A stretch of DNA of 64,000 nt from Bacteroidota bacterium (GTDB lineage: Bacteria > Bacteroidota > Bacteroidia > Flavobacteriales > Schleiferiaceae): positions 610,506-674,505 of the forward strand of contig JANSYJ010000002.1 of NCBI GenBank assembly GCA_024742495.1, written 5' to 3'. The translations under genes were made by a program, and so were the position numbers. Shown here one piece after another: positions 37,115-45,053 of the stretch. The notes beneath the pieces were generated by a model, which was not told the DNA's origin, made no database searches, and worked only from the letters and a program-made list of their open reading frames with translations. How positions within the stretch are numbered: position 1 is the first letter of the stretch; every line of letters begins with the position of its first letter.

Positions 37115-39081
37115 TCAAAGAAATTCTGATAAAGTGTTTTTGCCTGCTGGTTAGTGGGATCAAGCCGAAGGACCTCCTGAAGGGCCTTTTGCAAAGTTAG
37201 GGCATCTTCGGTTTGCATGGCCCAGCGACCTAAATTCTGCCAAGCTAGTTGATAATCGGGATATCGCGCCACGCACCGCCTTAATAGCGATTCAGCTTGC
37301 TTGTTCTGTCCAGCCTGTAAATACAAGAAGGCTAAATTACTCAGGGCTTCACGATGATAAGCTTCTTCCATCAGCACTTCCTTCCAAATGGCTTCTGCCT
37401 TTTTCACCTGCTTTTGCTGATAGAGCAGCGCCGCCCATTTATTCTTGAAATCGCCAATAAAGGGGGCTAGCTCGGATGATCGTTCATAGAGCTTTAGAGC
37501 CGCGCTTAAATCGCCCTTCATTTTAAAAGACTCCGCTAAGCGATAGGCCGTCCAGGCATCCTTATTTTGGTAATCCATTTTATTTACACGAGCCATTAAA
37601 GTTTCTAATCCATATTGAGATCCAAAATGATAGAGGCTTTCATAGTCCTTGGCTAGAAAGAAGTAATAGGTCCAAAGGTAGATTCGTTCCGGATGATTCT
37701 TGGCAATTTTATTAAGGAAGGTCGCGGCACTATCGAGGTAAATGGCATTACCGCCAAACTTTTCATATTGCTGTAGGTAGGCGAGGGCTTTATCGCGGCT
37801 ATTCGGTCTGGAATCGTTAATCGCTTTAAGTTCGATAAAGGTTCCATCTTCTGCCAGTGCGTCTATAATTTCTTGGGGTTTACGGATATAGTGATCATGT
37901 ACCGTAACATGGGGGATGTCGGTCGCCTGAGAAGGCGGCATATGGCATTGAACACAATTATAATCCGCGGCAAGGAGCTGATCTTCTGGAGCGGAGCAAC
38001 TTATTTTTTTGCTGGCACCATGACATCCTTCACAAGAGGAATTGAAGTTTTTTAAATTAGTTTCTTTCACCGATACATGCGGATTATGGCAGGAGGTGCA
38101 GGTATAAGATTCTGGGGCCGATTGATAACATTTAGAAAGTTTAAAGCGATCTACATGGGAGGCCATAATAAAGCGATCCTCAGAATTGGCATAGCGCGGT
38201 AAAAAGACTTGCATCACTTCATTGAGGCGCATTCCGGGTTTAAAATCGAAAAAGCTTTTTCCCGGTTTTAATACGCTATTGCCTTGGAGATGACAGCGCT
38301 GGCAAATTTCAAATTGCAGCTGGGCGCTGAGGCGTTTGGGGTTCACAATACTTCGATCGGCCTCCTTAGAAGTATCGGTAATCTCACCCCTTTGAATTTT
38401 AGCCACATGAGCAGCACCCGGCCCATGACAACGTTCGCAGTCTATTCCTTCGGGGATGCGCTTAAATTTATTGCTGCTGCCCAGTACGAAGTCGGTAGGC
38501 ATGGCATTATGGCAAGACATGCATTCTAGTCCAATAATTCTCGTAAATCGGCTGTTGCGACCCTTTTCGTAACCGGGAGGAAAATCGAGTTTGCCCTTTT
38601 GGGCATACCAGGTAAAAGGTGCTTGAAAGAAATACTGATTTTCTTCAAATAGGTGCGAATTGGTATGCTGCCCGCTTCCAATTACATAGTCAATGTCTTG
38701 TTTTATTTTATGAACGGTATCGCCATCTTTAAGTCTAAATTCATCAAGCTTTAGCTTATTACCATGCCAATGCGGACGATAATAAAGGTCTAAGAAGGAA
38801 TCGTATAAAAGACTTTGGCCCTCAATTTCTGCTATACTTTTTAAGGTATCAGCTTTAGCTAAGGATTGGCCCATTCCCGTTTGGGCAAAGCTTTGATGCA
38901 CATTGCCATGACATTGCTTGCAAGTTTCAATGCCGACATAGGAAACAGTATCATGGTGATTAAGCCAATAGGTTTCTTCTGTAGCCTCAACTCGGGCAGT
39001 TTTTGTAGGTTCATTCTGACATTGAATAGCTAAAAAATAAACCCCTAGCAGCAGTCCAATTAGCACAAAGGCCTTCCTCAT
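37111..39081 (-). CDS. Heptaheme c-type cytochrome with C-terminal TPR repeats
   Basis: A 656-residue exported protein with an N-terminal hydrophobic stretch ending at AIQC (possible lipobox). Seven CxxCH sites lie between about 54 and 378: CKQCH, CMSCH, CERCH, CQRCH, CTSCH, CEGCH and CVQCH. Residues about 440-650 are TPR repeats (YRLAESFKMKGDLSAALKLY, LAFLYLQAGQNKQAESLLRR). It resembles multiheme/TPR cytochromes of Bacteroidota and Planctomycetes with no firm substrate. It is coupled by 4-bp overlaps to a GNAT gene upstream and mltG downstream. No maturation genes are in this window. Confidence 0.88.
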   Translation of the reverse strand: MRKAFVLIGLLLGVYFLAIQCQNEPTKTARVEATEETYWLNHHDTVSYVGIETCKQCHGNVHQSFAQTGMGQSLAKADTLKSIAEIEGQSLLYDSFLDLYYRPHWHGNKLKLDEFRLKDGDTVHKIKQDIDYVIGSGQHTNSHLFEENQYFFQAPFTWYAQKGKLDFPPGYEKGRNSRFTRIIGLECMSCHNAMPTDFVLGSSNKFKRIPEGIDCERCHGPGAAHVAKIQRGEITDTSKEADRSIVNPKRLSAQLQFEICQRCHLQGNSVLKPGKSFFDFKPGMRLNEVMQVFLPRYANSEDRFIMASHVDRFKLSKCYQSAPESYTCTSCHNPHVSVKETNLKNFNSSCEGCHGASKKISCSAPEDQLLAADYNCVQCHMPPSQATDIPHVTVHDHYIRKPQEIIDALAEDGTFIELKAINDSRPNSRDKALAYLQQYEKFGGNAIYLDSAATFLNKIAKNHPERIYLWTYYFFLAKDYESLYHFGSQYGLETLMARVNKMDYQNKDAWTAYRLAESFKMKGDLSAALKLYERSSELAPFIGDFKNKWAALLYQQKQVKKAEAIWKEVLMEEAYHREALSNLAFLYLQAGQNKQAESLLRRCVARYPDYQLAWQNLGRWAMQTEDALTLQKALQEVLRLDPTNQQAKTLYQNFFE

Positions 39082-39605
39082 AAATCCTTTTTTAAGAGTT
39101 GGAAGAGGTGTTCATCAACAAAAGTTTCGCCTTGGCGGTACCAATTTTTACGAAGTCCGTACTGCACAAATCCACAATTTTGAAAAAGCCTGATACTTGC
39201 CTCATTTCCTGCGGCAATTCCTGCGTAAAGCTGAATCAGGTTGAAATTGTCAAAAAGGTATTTCGCGAAAATTTTAAGGGCAGTTTGCGCATAGCCTTTT
39301 CCGCTTTCTTCGCTTTTTGCAATTAGAATTCCGATGCCAGCTCTTTGATGATGTGCATCAAAATCAAAACAGTCGATTAAGCCAATGCTTTGTTCGCCTT
39401 TGCAAATTACCAAACGCAATTGGCCACTTTCATAGGGGCTTTGTCCGGCCTGTTTAAGGTATTCCTTAATGAGGTATTCACTATAAGGGATTTTCTGTTG
39501 GGCTGCCGTCCAAAAAGCAGGATTATTCTCCCATGCAATTAGCAGCGAAAGATCTTCGGGCTCTAAGGCCCTTAGGTGTATCTCATTTTGCTCTAGACTA
39601 ATCAT
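39078..39605 (-). CDS. GNAT N-acetyltransferase (RimJ/RimL-like)
   Basis: A 175-residue acetyl-CoA-dependent transferase. The acetyl-CoA loop is seen as ILIAKSEESGKGYAQTAL, followed by the family's YAGIAAGNEASIRLFQNCGF. It overlaps dapF by 8 bp upstream and the cytochrome by 4 bp downstream. The substrate cannot be inferred. Confidence 0.88.
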   Translation of the reverse strand: MISLEQNEIHLRALEPEDLSLLIAWENNPAFWTAAQQKIPYSEYLIKEYLKQAGQSPYESGQLRLVICKGEQSIGLIDCFDFDAHHQRAGIGILIAKSEESGKGYAQTALKIFAKYLFDNFNLIQLYAGIAAGNEASIRLFQNCGFVQYGLRKNWYRQGETFVDEHLFQLLKKDL

Positions 39606-40362
39606 TCAGCTTGCCTTCAAATACTTTTTTAGCTGGTCCTTGAAGCCAAATATTAAAATAGCCCTTATCGGGATGATGCTCGAAACTCAGTTTTAAATGG
39701 CCGCCTTTGGTTTTCATCTCAATAGGCGATTGAGCTCCCTGATGATGATGGGCCACTAAAGCGGCGGCGGTAACGCCCGTTCCACAACTATAGGTTTCAT
39801 CTTCCACGCCACGTTCATAGGTGCGCATACTCCATTGTGAGCCTTCGCCGCTAATGAAGTTTACATTAACACCAGCCACCTTATAGGGTGGGTGATTACG
39901 GATGGCTCTTGCTTCGGTAATAATTTCTAAATTTTCGATTTCAGCTCTAAACTGCACGTGATGAGGTGATCCCGTATCGGCAAAATAGTCTTCGCCTTGG
40001 GGATTAATTTTGGCAACATCGCCCATCTGCAGTTGTACTGATTCATTAGTGACAATGGCTTGGTGTGGGCCATCAATCGCCATAAAGTGAAAGCGATCGC
40101 CGAGGCCGAGGTCATGCGCAAATTGAGCAATACAGCGACCACCGTTTCCACACATGGTGCTTTCGCGACCATCGCTATTAAAATAGATCATCCGAAAATC
40201 GAAACCGGGCTCTTTGGCTAGGATTATTAATCCATCTGCACCAATGCCAAAACGACGGTGACAAAGTTTCTCAATATATTGCTGACTCCATGACGGAATT
40301 TCTTGTCGACCATCGATCATGATAAAGTCATTTCCGGTACCTTGGTATTTGTAAAAGGTCAT
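39598..40362 (-). CDS. dapF: Diaminopimelate epimerase DapF
   Basis: Converts LL- to meso-diaminopimelate for lysine and peptidoglycan. The 254 residues include the two catalytic cysteines C71 (MCGNGGRC) and C193 (YSCGTGVTAAA). The N-terminus TFYKYQGTGNDFIMIDG is diagnostic. It is first in the four-gene operon that ends with mltG. Confidence 0.96.
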   Translation of the reverse strand: MTFYKYQGTGNDFIMIDGRQEIPSWSQQYIEKLCHRRFGIGADGLIILAKEPGFDFRMIYFNSDGRESTMCGNGGRCIAQFAHDLGLGDRFHFMAIDGPHQAIVTNESVQLQMGDVAKINPQGEDYFADTGSPHHVQFRAEIENLEIITEARAIRNHPPYKVAGVNVNFISGEGSQWSMRTYERGVEDETYSCGTGVTAAALVAHHHQGAQSPIEMKTKGGHLKLSFEHHPDKGYFNIWLQGPAKKVFEGKLND

Positions 40363-40473
40363 AGTGGCGGGGCCTGTTAAAAACGCGTTAAAGACTGCTG
40401 CAGTAAGGTAATAAGCCTGCTAGTGGAACAGTTATTGGAAATAATTTGTTGCAAAGTAAAAAGATAGGATAAC

Positions 40474-41928
40474 ATGAAGAATATAGTAAAGCTCATTTTG
40501 ATTTCAGCATTAGGAGGAATGATAAGTTTGGGTTTGTACAAAGGATTTTTTGAGGAAGCAAATACCAAGACTTATATTGAGACTCCAGTAAGATCTCAAG
40601 CCAATCCCGTAAATTATAGCGCTGCCACTACTCCTCCAGTGGATTTTGTAGAAGCAGCTCAAAAAAGTGTCCATAGTGTAGTGCACGTTAAAACCGCAGT
40701 TCGCGCTCGCGTTCCGGTTGTGCAATCGCCTTTGGACTTTTTCTTTGGAGTACCTCAAGGTCAGGGACAAGATCAACTGCAATTGGGCACGGGTTCAGGT
40801 GTAATCATAAGCGGCGATGGCTACATCGTAACCAATAATCACGTAATTGATAAAGCTGAAGAAATTTTAGTGAGCCTCAACAGTGGCGAAGATTATTCCG
40901 CCAAGGTTATTGGCACCGATCCAACCACCGACATTGCCCTCATTAAAATTGAGGAGGAGGTAGAAGGTTTGCCTTATCTCAATTTTAGCAATAGCGATAA
41001 TATCCAAGTAGGCGAATGGGTACTAGCAGTTGGCAATCCTTTCAACTTAACCTCTACCGTAACCGCCGGTATTGTATCCGCTAAAGCTCGAAGTATCGGC
41101 ATCATTAATGAGCAGGCCGCCATAGAATCCTTTATACAAACCGACGCAGCCGTAAATCCTGGAAATAGTGGGGGAGCGCTCGTAAATACCCGCGGGGAAT
41201 TAGTAGGAATAAATTCCGCCATTAGTACCCGCACGGGAAGTTTTGAAGGATATTCCTTTGCTGTGCCCAGTAACTTAGCCGAAAAGGTAGTAGCCGATTT
41301 AAAGGAATACGGCACTGTACAGCGCGCTTTTCTTGGGGTAAGCATTAGTGATGTTAATCAGCGCTTAGCCGATGAATTGGATTTAGAGGTAAATGCCGGT
41401 GTTTATGTTGGCGGCTTATCCGAGAGTGGAGCGGCCGCAGATGCTGGAATTTTAGAGGGTGATATCATCGTGGCTATTGATGATCGCGAGGTTAAGAAGA
41501 TGACCGAATTACAAGAGATTATTGGCGGTAAACGCCCTGGTGAAGACGTGAAAGTTTCGGTTTTAAGAGAAGATGATCGCGAAGATATTGTAGTTACCCT
41601 GCGCAATGCCAATGGCACCACCAAGCGATTTAAGAAAGAAGATCTTCAGTTTTTAACCGTATTAGGCGGAAGCTTCCGCGAGGTAACAGAAAAGGAAAGA
41701 CAAGCTTATCGAATCCCTTATGGTGTTAAGGTGGTTGATGTGAAAACCGGTATTCTCGCCGAGCAAGAAATTCCCAAAGGTTTTATAATTACTCAAATTA
41801 ATCAAAAGCCCATTAAGGCCGTACAAGATATTAATGCTGTTGGCAAGAGTTTACCGCGCGACAAACCGGTAATCATTTTTGGGGTATTGCCAAATGGTAG
41901 AGAGAAGTATTATGCGTTTGGGTTTTAG
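40474..41928 (+). CDS. HtrA/DegP-type periplasmic serine protease with PDZ domains
   Basis: A 484-residue envelope quality-control protease. The N-terminal hydrophobic segment (about 4-22) anchors or exports it. The trypsin fold has the triad H123 (TNNHVID), D153 (TDIALIKI) and S232 (NPGNSGGAL). PDZ1 (about 290-380) is complete, with FLGVSISDVNQRLADELDLE and GDIIVAIDDREV. PDZ2 (about 400-480) is more divergent. The family is DegP/DegQ-like. It is divergent from dapF. Confidence 0.92.
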   Translation: MKNIVKLILISALGGMISLGLYKGFFEEANTKTYIETPVRSQANPVNYSAATTPPVDFVEAAQKSVHSVVHVKTAVRARVPVVQSPLDFFFGVPQGQGQDQLQLGTGSGVIISGDGYIVTNNHVIDKAEEILVSLNSGEDYSAKVIGTDPTTDIALIKIEEEVEGLPYLNFSNSDNIQVGEWVLAVGNPFNLTSTVTAGIVSAKARSIGIINEQAAIESFIQTDAAVNPGNSGGALVNTRGELVGINSAISTRTGSFEGYSFAVPSNLAEKVVADLKEYGTVQRAFLGVSISDVNQRLADELDLEVNAGVYVGGLSESGAAADAGILEGDIIVAIDDREVKKMTELQEIIGGKRPGEDVKVSVLREDDREDIVVTLRNANGTTKRFKKEDLQFLTVLGGSFREVTEKERQAYRIPYGVKVVDVKTGILAEQEIPKGFIITQINQKPIKAVQDINAVGKSLPRDKPVIIFGVLPNGREKYYAFGF

Positions 41929-42172
41929 TGGAGCTCAGACCGCTTCGCTTTTATGGTTCGGCAAGCTCACCATGACAGTCTAAACCTTGTCACCCCGAGC
42001 CTGTCGAGGGGCCGCTTCGCTTTTAGAACCTAGACATGAGATCAGTCGCTGCGCTCCTTGAGAGATGGATTGCGTTTAAGAATAGCCAGTATTACTCTAG
42101 AACTACAGTTTACTTGATCGGTATAAGGCGCCGTTTTATAAACATTTAAAACGAATAGTATCGAGTTCTAAA
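41929..42172 (+). repeat. R1 repeat copy (forward), downstream of the HtrA gene
   Basis: A copy of the island repeat R1. It contains the words CTTGTCACCCCGAGCCTGTC, GCCGCTTCGCTTTTAGAACC and GATCAGTCGCTGCGCTCC, then a degenerate tail with CCGTTTTATAAACATTTAAA. It begins within a few bases of the HtrA stop and reaches almost to the antitoxin stop of the first TA module. It has no coding frame. Confidence 0.8.
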
Positions 42173-42186
42173 AGCCGCAGAATGCT

Positions 42187-42483
42187 TTATTCTGAGCTAA
42201 TTTGAATGGAAAGTCCTAATGCATTGGCAATAAGCGCAAAATTTGAAATACGAATATCCTCTCCATTTTCGATCCGTGATATGTAAGGCCGCTTTTTGCC
42301 TACTTTCTCAGCCAGGCTTTCTTGGCTCATTTGAAGTTCCTTCCTTCTGTTCTTTATGATTTCACCAAAATAGTAAGAGAAAGATTGGTCTCTAAACTGC
42401 TCTCGTTCTTTAGATCCTTTTTCTCCAAAACGCTCGTCTAGTAACCTATTCGCGCTGATAGATTTCTTCATTTCACTTTTCAT
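42187..42483 (-). CDS. XRE-family antitoxin of TA module 1
   Basis: A 98-residue protein with a helix-turn-helix at about 47-85 (RKELQMSQESLAEKVGKKR, PYISRIENGED). The N-terminal arm has GEKGSKEREQF, a motif shared with the antitoxin of module 3 (GEKGSKKRDRF). It is second in the pair and overlaps the toxin by 11 bp. HigA-like antitoxins both neutralise the toxin and repress the operon. Confidence 0.82.
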   Translation of the reverse strand: MKSEMKKSISANRLLDERFGEKGSKEREQFRDQSFSYYFGEIIKNRRKELQMSQESLAEKVGKKRPYISRIENGEDIRISNFALIANALGLSIQISSE

Positions 42484-42817
42484 TTAAATACTTCTCCAAA
42501 TTTCGCTCTGCCGTTTTTATTGCTTTTCTATAATCCTTAGTCGATTTCTTATGAAAACCATTCAAGCAAACCGCTTTCGTACACTCATTGAAATTAAGGT
42601 CGTCAATGGCGAAAAGAATCACCCTGTACTCATTTCCTGCTTTTATCCTCAACTCATAAAATTGAGTGTTTTCAAGCTTTTTGACAAAATTTGAGTTGAT
42701 CACCTTGATTTCAGTCATTACTTCAACTAACTGCCAAAACTTTAGGTAAACTCTTTCATCCTGACTATCAATAAAATCAAGACAATCTTTAGTAAGGTAG
42801 ATTTGTCGCACAAACAA
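42473..42817 (-). CDS. RelE/HigB-like toxin of TA module 1
   Basis: A 114-residue protein of the RelE/HigB superfamily. It has the family strand FYELRIKAGNEYRVILFAID and a C-terminal helix with GFHKKSTKDYRKAIKTAERN. Such toxins cleave mRNA on the ribosome. The outermost start is a TTG at 42817; a GTG two codons later (42811) is equally possible. The -7 element overlaps the TTG, so the transcript probably begins at the GTG or just after it. Confidence 0.8.
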   Translation of the reverse strand: MFVRQIYLTKDCLDFIDSQDERVYLKFWQLVEVMTEIKVINSNFVKKLENTQFYELRIKAGNEYRVILFAIDDLNFNECTKAVCLNGFHKKSTKDYRKAIKTAERNLEKYLNEK

Positions 42818-42836
42818 ATGTAACGAATTAGTTACA
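42815..42836 (-). promoter_or_regulatory. -7 element and operator-like palindrome of TA module 1
   Basis: On the minus strand, TACATTTG (42822-42815) fits TAnnTTTG. Overlapping it is a perfect inverted repeat TGTAAC-N6-GTTACA (42819-42836). This is the arrangement expected if the HTH antitoxin represses its own promoter. Confidence 0.55.
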
Positions 42837-42867
42837 AACTGAAATGTGTTTAATCGTTTAGTTGATT

Positions 42868-43112
42868 GAGCTCAGAGCGCTGCGCTTTGAGCTCAGAGCG
42901 CTTCGCTTTTAGATGTGAGACCTGAGATCAGTCGCTGCGCTCCTTGGGAGAGGAATTGCGTTCTAATATTGCGACTAGTGTTATGGACTGCTATTTTACC
43001 GGAAAATCATAAGGCACCGTTTTTTTAACATTTAAAACTAACAGTATTGGGTAGTTGTCGGCCCTAGGGTGCTGCGCTTTTAAAATGGAAGTAGACGACT
43101 ATTTGAGTTGGG
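42868..43112 (+). repeat. R1 repeat copy (forward)
   Basis: Starts with the tandem words GAGCTCAGAGCGCTGCGCTTT and GCTCAGAGCGCTTCGCTTTT. It continues with GAGATCAGTCGCTGCGCTCC and ends GGCCCTAGGGTGCTGCGCTT followed by AAAATGGAAGTAGACGACTA. The tail from CGGCCCTAGGG is shared with the copy ending at 44500. Confidence 0.8.
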
Positions 43113-43230
43113 CAGCTCCGCAGGAGATCGCCCACCGAAAAAGGAGACTACAAACATTTTAAAAGTAAAGTACCCAGGCCATGATTTTTTGTTTATTTTT
43201 TATCCAAGAAAAAAGAAAAATTAAATATTA

Positions 43231-43400
43231 AGGTTGAATAGGGTTTTAACGAAATCGTTATCCGTGCTGCCCTGCCCAAGAATTGATAGCCTGTGGGTAA
43301 ACCGCAGGTTGGACCGCAGAATTGCCTTTTCAGGGGTCTAGCGTTTTTGCCTACTTTTTAGGCAATGCAAAAAGTAGGAAGGTAAAGACCGCTGCGCTGC
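43231..43400 (+). repeat. BAC element fragment, C segment (forward)
   Basis: Matches the C segment of the composite element. It has GGTTTTAACGAAATCGTTAT and CGTGCTG, then GGACCGCAGAATTGCCTTTT and CAGGGGTCTAGCGTTTTTGC. It closes with a hairpin (43350-43378), CCTACTTTTT/AAAAAGTAGG. About 120 bp of unrelated sequence separates it from the R1 copy on its left. Confidence 0.75.
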
Positions 43401-43446
43401 AAGAAGCGGTTGAGAAATACAGTCCATTCGCATGAAAAATATTGAT

Positions 43447-43488
43447 TTCACAAAATGTGAAGTCCAATAAAAAAGCTGTTTAACTTTG
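43447..43488 (+). promoter_or_regulatory. Operator-like palindrome and -7 element of TA module 2
   Basis: TTCACAAAATGTGAA (43447-43461) is an inverted repeat of 6 bp around a 3-base spacer. TAACTTTG (43481-43488) fits the -7 consensus. The palindrome occupies the -33 position. The start codon at 43494 lies six bases after the -7 element, which implies a leaderless or nearly leaderless transcript. Confidence 0.55.
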
Positions 43489-43493
43489 TAGAT

Positions 43494-43718
43494 ATGGATA
43501 TGCAAGCAGAAAAATTAGGGCTTATACAGTGGTTGGCGCAACTGACCGATGAAAGCATGATAGCTAAAATTAAAGCTCTACGTAATGAGAAGGCCGATTG
43601 GTGGGATGAAATCACGGTTGAAGAAAAAGCAGAAATAGAAGAAGGGCTGATGCAAGCAGATAAAGGGGAGGTTAAACCCCACTCTGAAATCCGCAAGAAC
43701 TATGAAAAGTGGCTTTAG
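43494..43718 (+). CDS. Antitoxin of TA module 2
   Basis: A 74-residue acidic protein. It begins MDMQAEKLGLIQWLAQLTD and carries TVEEKAEIEEGLMQADKGE near the end. This matches the small antitoxins paired with ParE-like toxins in Bacteroidota. It has no visible HTH. It overlaps the toxin by 10 bp. A second ATG at 43500 is an alternative start. Confidence 0.75.
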   Translation: MDMQAEKLGLIQWLAQLTDESMIAKIKALRNEKADWWDEITVEEKAEIEEGLMQADKGEVKPHSEIRKNYEKWL

Positions 43719-44005
43719 AAATCATCTGGACGCCGCGAGCTGAAAAAGGTTTTAATAAAATCGTAGGGTACATAGAAGAAAATTGGACTCAGCAGGAAGT
43801 ACGGAACTTTGTCCGAGAATCATTTAGTTTTTTTGAGCTGTTGACCGAGCACCCTGAAATCCTCGAGAAGTCTCGAAAGCAAAAGAATGTCTACCGCGGC
43901 CCGATGGACAAACACAATATTTTGACCTATCGTATTAAACCTCGAAAAAAGCAAATCGAGCTTTTGAATATTCGTTCAGCCAAGCGAATTCCCTTAAAAA
44001 AATAA
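43709..44005 (+). CDS. RelE/ParE-like toxin of TA module 2
   Basis: A 98-residue RelE/ParE-fold protein. It opens EIIWTPRAEKGFNKIVGYIE, a ParE-type first helix with a conserved aromatic in the next WTQQEVRNF. It ends in the strand HNILTYRIKPRKKQIELLNI, the usual last strand. ParE toxins act on gyrase and RelE toxins on mRNA; the target is not clear here. Confidence 0.8.
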   Translation: MALEIIWTPRAEKGFNKIVGYIEENWTQQEVRNFVRESFSFFELLTEHPEILEKSRKQKNVYRGPMDKHNILTYRIKPRKKQIELLNIRSAKRIPLKK

Positions 44006-44140
44006 GGACTTGGAATTACCGAAAGCATATTCCCAGACACCTTGAAAAATGGAAATGCTGGTCAGGAAAAGCGGTATTTGTCATGGGTCATTCCCGAAAA
44101 AAAACTGTCAAGGCTGAGTGGCTAGCCAAATGGACTAATG

Positions 44141-44500
44141 AAAGACCGCTGCGCTGTTAGAACCTAGACCTGAGATCAGTCGCTGCGCTCCTTGAGAGAG
44201 GAATGGCGTTTTAGAGTAACGAGCATTTTACGGAAACTGAATCTCACCATGACACCGTAAACCTTGTCACCCCGAGCCTGTCGAGGGGCCGCTTCGCTAT
44301 TAGAACCTAGACATTAGATCAGTCGCTTTGCTCCTTGAGAGAGGGATGGCGTGTTGGAGTGATGAACATTACTCTATATCTACAATTTACTGGAATAGTA
44401 AAAGGCACCGCTTTTGAAACACCTTAAGCGAATAATATTGCTTAGTTGCCGGCCCTAGGGTGCTGCGCTTTTAAAATGGAAGTGGACGACTAGCATCTAT
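44141..44500 (+). repeat. Two R1 repeat units in tandem (forward)
   Basis: Two successive R1 units. The first runs from GACCGCTGCGCTGTTAGAAC through GATCAGTCGCTGCGCTCC to the CCCCGAGCCTGTCGAGGGGC junction at 44271-44290. The second repeats GAACCTAGACATTAGATCAG and ends with GCCGGCCCTAGGGTGCTGCG. The period is near 158 bp. The 130 bases before it (44006-44140) show nothing. Confidence 0.8.
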
Positions 44501-44542
44501 TGAGCTCTGGCGAACCCCCTTGAATCCTCCACGCAATAACGA

Positions 44543-44802
44543 AAATGATTAATTCTTTCCGATACTTTTTTCATGAAAAAAAAGTATCCAAAAAATCTAG
44601 GAAGCTTAAAGGCGATTCTCCCTTCGGTCGACCACCGACGTTTCGAGCTTCATGCTCTTTCCGCCTGCGACGGACGCAATTCCGCTCTGCACGCGGTTAT
44701 CGCTGCAAGCTTCCCCCTAGCTCCGTAGTAGTGATTTTCTTAATAGGCTATTATCGAGTTCCAAATAGCCTTCCTCTAATCGGAATCAATACTATTTAGA
44801 GC
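44543..44802 (+). repeat. BAC element fragment, B segment and start of A (forward)
   Basis: Opens with the hairpin GATACTTTTTTCATGAAAAA (44561-44588 as a whole). It continues with GGAAGCTTAAAGGCGATTCT and CCCTTCGGTCGACCACCGAC, up to CTTCCCCCTAGCTCCGTAG. Then comes the linker GATTTTCTTAATAGGCTATT of the A segment. A related block is at 63016-63298 and its reverse at 53370-53640. An 84-codon frame runs through it but is not conserved in length in the other copies. Confidence 0.8.
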
Positions 44803-45012
44803 TCAGATCGCTTCACTTTTAGATGTTAGAAATGAGATCAGTCGCTGCGCTCCTTGAGAGAGGAATGGCGTTTTAGAGTAGCGAGCATTAGTATGGAGCT
44901 AAAGCTTTCTATATCAGCCTATACCTTGTCACTCCGAGCCTGTCGCGGGGCGACGAGCTCACCATGACGGCCTAAACCTTGTCATCCTGAGCTATTCGAA
45001 TGGAAGACCAGA
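44803..45012 (+). repeat. R1 repeat copy (forward), next to the valS 3' end
   Basis: Contains TCAGATCGCTTCACTTTTAG, GAGATCAGTCGCTGCGCTCC and a mutated CTTGTCACTCCGAGCCTGTC. It then has a further CTTGTCATCCTGAGCTATTC. The last 40 bp before the valS stop (45013-45053) are A/T-rich with a doubled ACTTTCTACA. Confidence 0.75.
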
Positions 45013-45053
45013 CCGCGTTATTTTTAAAATTTAAAAAGACTTTCTACAACTTT

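Noticed and set aside
44545..44799. An 84-codon frame with the phrase SRKLKGDSPFGRPPTFRASC in the B segment
   Set aside because: Related frames exist in the other copies, but length, ends and inserted bases differ. The phrase comes from repeated DNA, not from a maintained gene.
41929..45012. A prophage or genomic island with integrase
   Set aside because: No integrase, terminase or structural genes are present. The only genes are TA modules.
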